Assembly: GCF_001882345.1 (NCBI RefSeq)
Contig: NZ_MINL01000001.1
Span: forward strand, 2,645,128 to 2,709,127
DNA length: 64,000 nucleotides
Direction of reading: 5' to 3'
DNA from: Halomonas sp. QHL1
Lineage (GTDB): Bacteria; Pseudomonadota; Gammaproteobacteria; Pseudomonadales; Halomonadaceae
Positions 63,633 through 64,000 of the stretch are shown here, in pieces. The first letter of the stretch is position 1, and each line of letters begins with the position of its first letter. Below the pieces are notes generated by a model, which had not been told where the DNA came from, made no database searches, and saw nothing but the letters and a program-made list of their open reading frames with translations. The position numbers were made by a program, and so were the translations under genes.

Positions 63633-64000
63633 TCACACGTGGTATACGTCGATGACCTGATGGATATAGTCGTTATTCAGCTGCACGACTTTTCTTGTGA
63701 TTAACGGGGTCTCACCGGACACGTCCAGGGTGTAGAAGCAGGTGCCGAAGAAGCTGTCGGTCTTCTTGTAGCGGTGGCTCAGCGTATGCCAGTTAAACCG
63801 TAGCTCCATTGTGTCGCCGTCTTGGGACAAGATCTCCAGGTTGGTCACCTGGTGGGTGGTGCGAGGCTCCGGCGTACTCGCCCCGCTGCGTTCGGTCTTG
63901 ATGCGGTACACCCGATCTTCTAACCCGTCGCGGTTGGGGTAGTAGATCAGCGAGATCTCGCTGTGCGGATCACGGGTCAACTGGTCGTCGTCGTCCCAGG
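63633..64000 (-). CDS. benB: Benzoate 1,2-dioxygenase small subunit BenB, copy 2 (5' part outside window)
   Basis: Only the C-terminal 121 codons and the stop are inside the window; the gene continues past base 64000. The encoded protein is identical to the matching part of copy 1 (RDPHSEISLIYYPN to VIDVYHV). The DNA differs at 63634, 63645, 63654 and 63680 only. It begins the visible part of a conventional benB-benC-benD-benE order, so benA is expected just outside. Confidence 0.95.
   Translation of the reverse strand, partial: WDDDDQLTRDPHSEISLIYYPNRDGLEDRVYRIKTERSGASTPEPRTTHQVTNLEILSQDGDTMELRFNWHTLSHRYKKTDSFFGTCFYTLDVSGETPLITRKVVQLNNDYIHQVIDVYHV

Noticed and set aside
1..64000. CRISPR arrays, phage genes, intact insertion sequences, tRNA or rRNA genes
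   Set aside because: None was visible on reading both strands; the only recombinase is the housekeeping XerC.

Overview
This window is a chromosomal segment of a moderately halophilic gammaproteobacterium, most likely Halomonas or a close relative. The strongest pointer is the ectoine/hydroxyectoine TRAP importer teaABCD, whose substrate-binding protein closely resembles TeaA of Halomonas elongata as I remember it. Several gammaproteobacterial housekeeping blocks agree with this: lptM-lysA-dapF-DUF484-xerC-HAD, hemCDXY, and thiS-thiG-trmB. I saw no tRNA, rRNA, CRISPR array, phage or intact insertion sequence.

Layout. Bases 1-7.8 kb hold thiSG-trmB, a glutathione transferase, a fermentative D-lactate dehydrogenase, an AEC carrier, a SCO copper chaperone with a small partner, a PHA-depolymerase-like esterase and an FKBP. 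Bases 7.9-11.6 kb are the teaABCD operon (minus strand). Bases 12-24 kb carry an ABC-F ATPase, dtd, a tandem-Usp protein, thiD, a second TRAP transporter (2-oxo-acid type), dsbA, cytochrome c4 and engB. Bases 24-30 kb are the lysA/argH block, including a 43-residue lptM. Bases 30.3-33.1 kb encode a 929-residue PAS-LOV-GGDEF-EAL protein. Bases 33-39 kb are hemCDXY, an MscL with a C-terminal zinc ribbon, and a Usp.

Bases 39-64 kb form a large aromatic-acid catabolic region. On the minus strand, read right to left, it holds benB(partial)-benC-benD-benE2, then a mandelate-type island, then catA-benA-benB-livKHMGF-benE1-usp. The island holds mdlC, mdlB, an enolase-superfamily gene, tctCBA and an aldehyde dehydrogenase, with a divergent LysR gene. 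A BenM/CatM-like LysR gene lies at the left end. Together the genes encode mandelate to benzoylformate to benzaldehyde to benzoate to benzoate-diol to catechol to cis,cis-muconate, with four candidate uptake systems. The later muconate genes (catBC) are not in the window.

Architecture. The mandelate island is visibly AT-richer than its surroundings. It lies between two direct copies of a roughly 93-bp sequence (the benE 3' end plus its terminator) spaced 9,968 bp apart. The two benB copies, 16,634 bp apart, differ at only 4 of 368 comparable bases, all within the last 48 bases of the gene. Exact ATAC-N7-GTAT motifs, the BenM/CatM operator consensus known from Acinetobacter, occur upstream of catA and directly over the ribosome-binding site of the BenM-like gene. 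A perfect T-N11-A dyad lies between mdlC and its divergent LysR gene.
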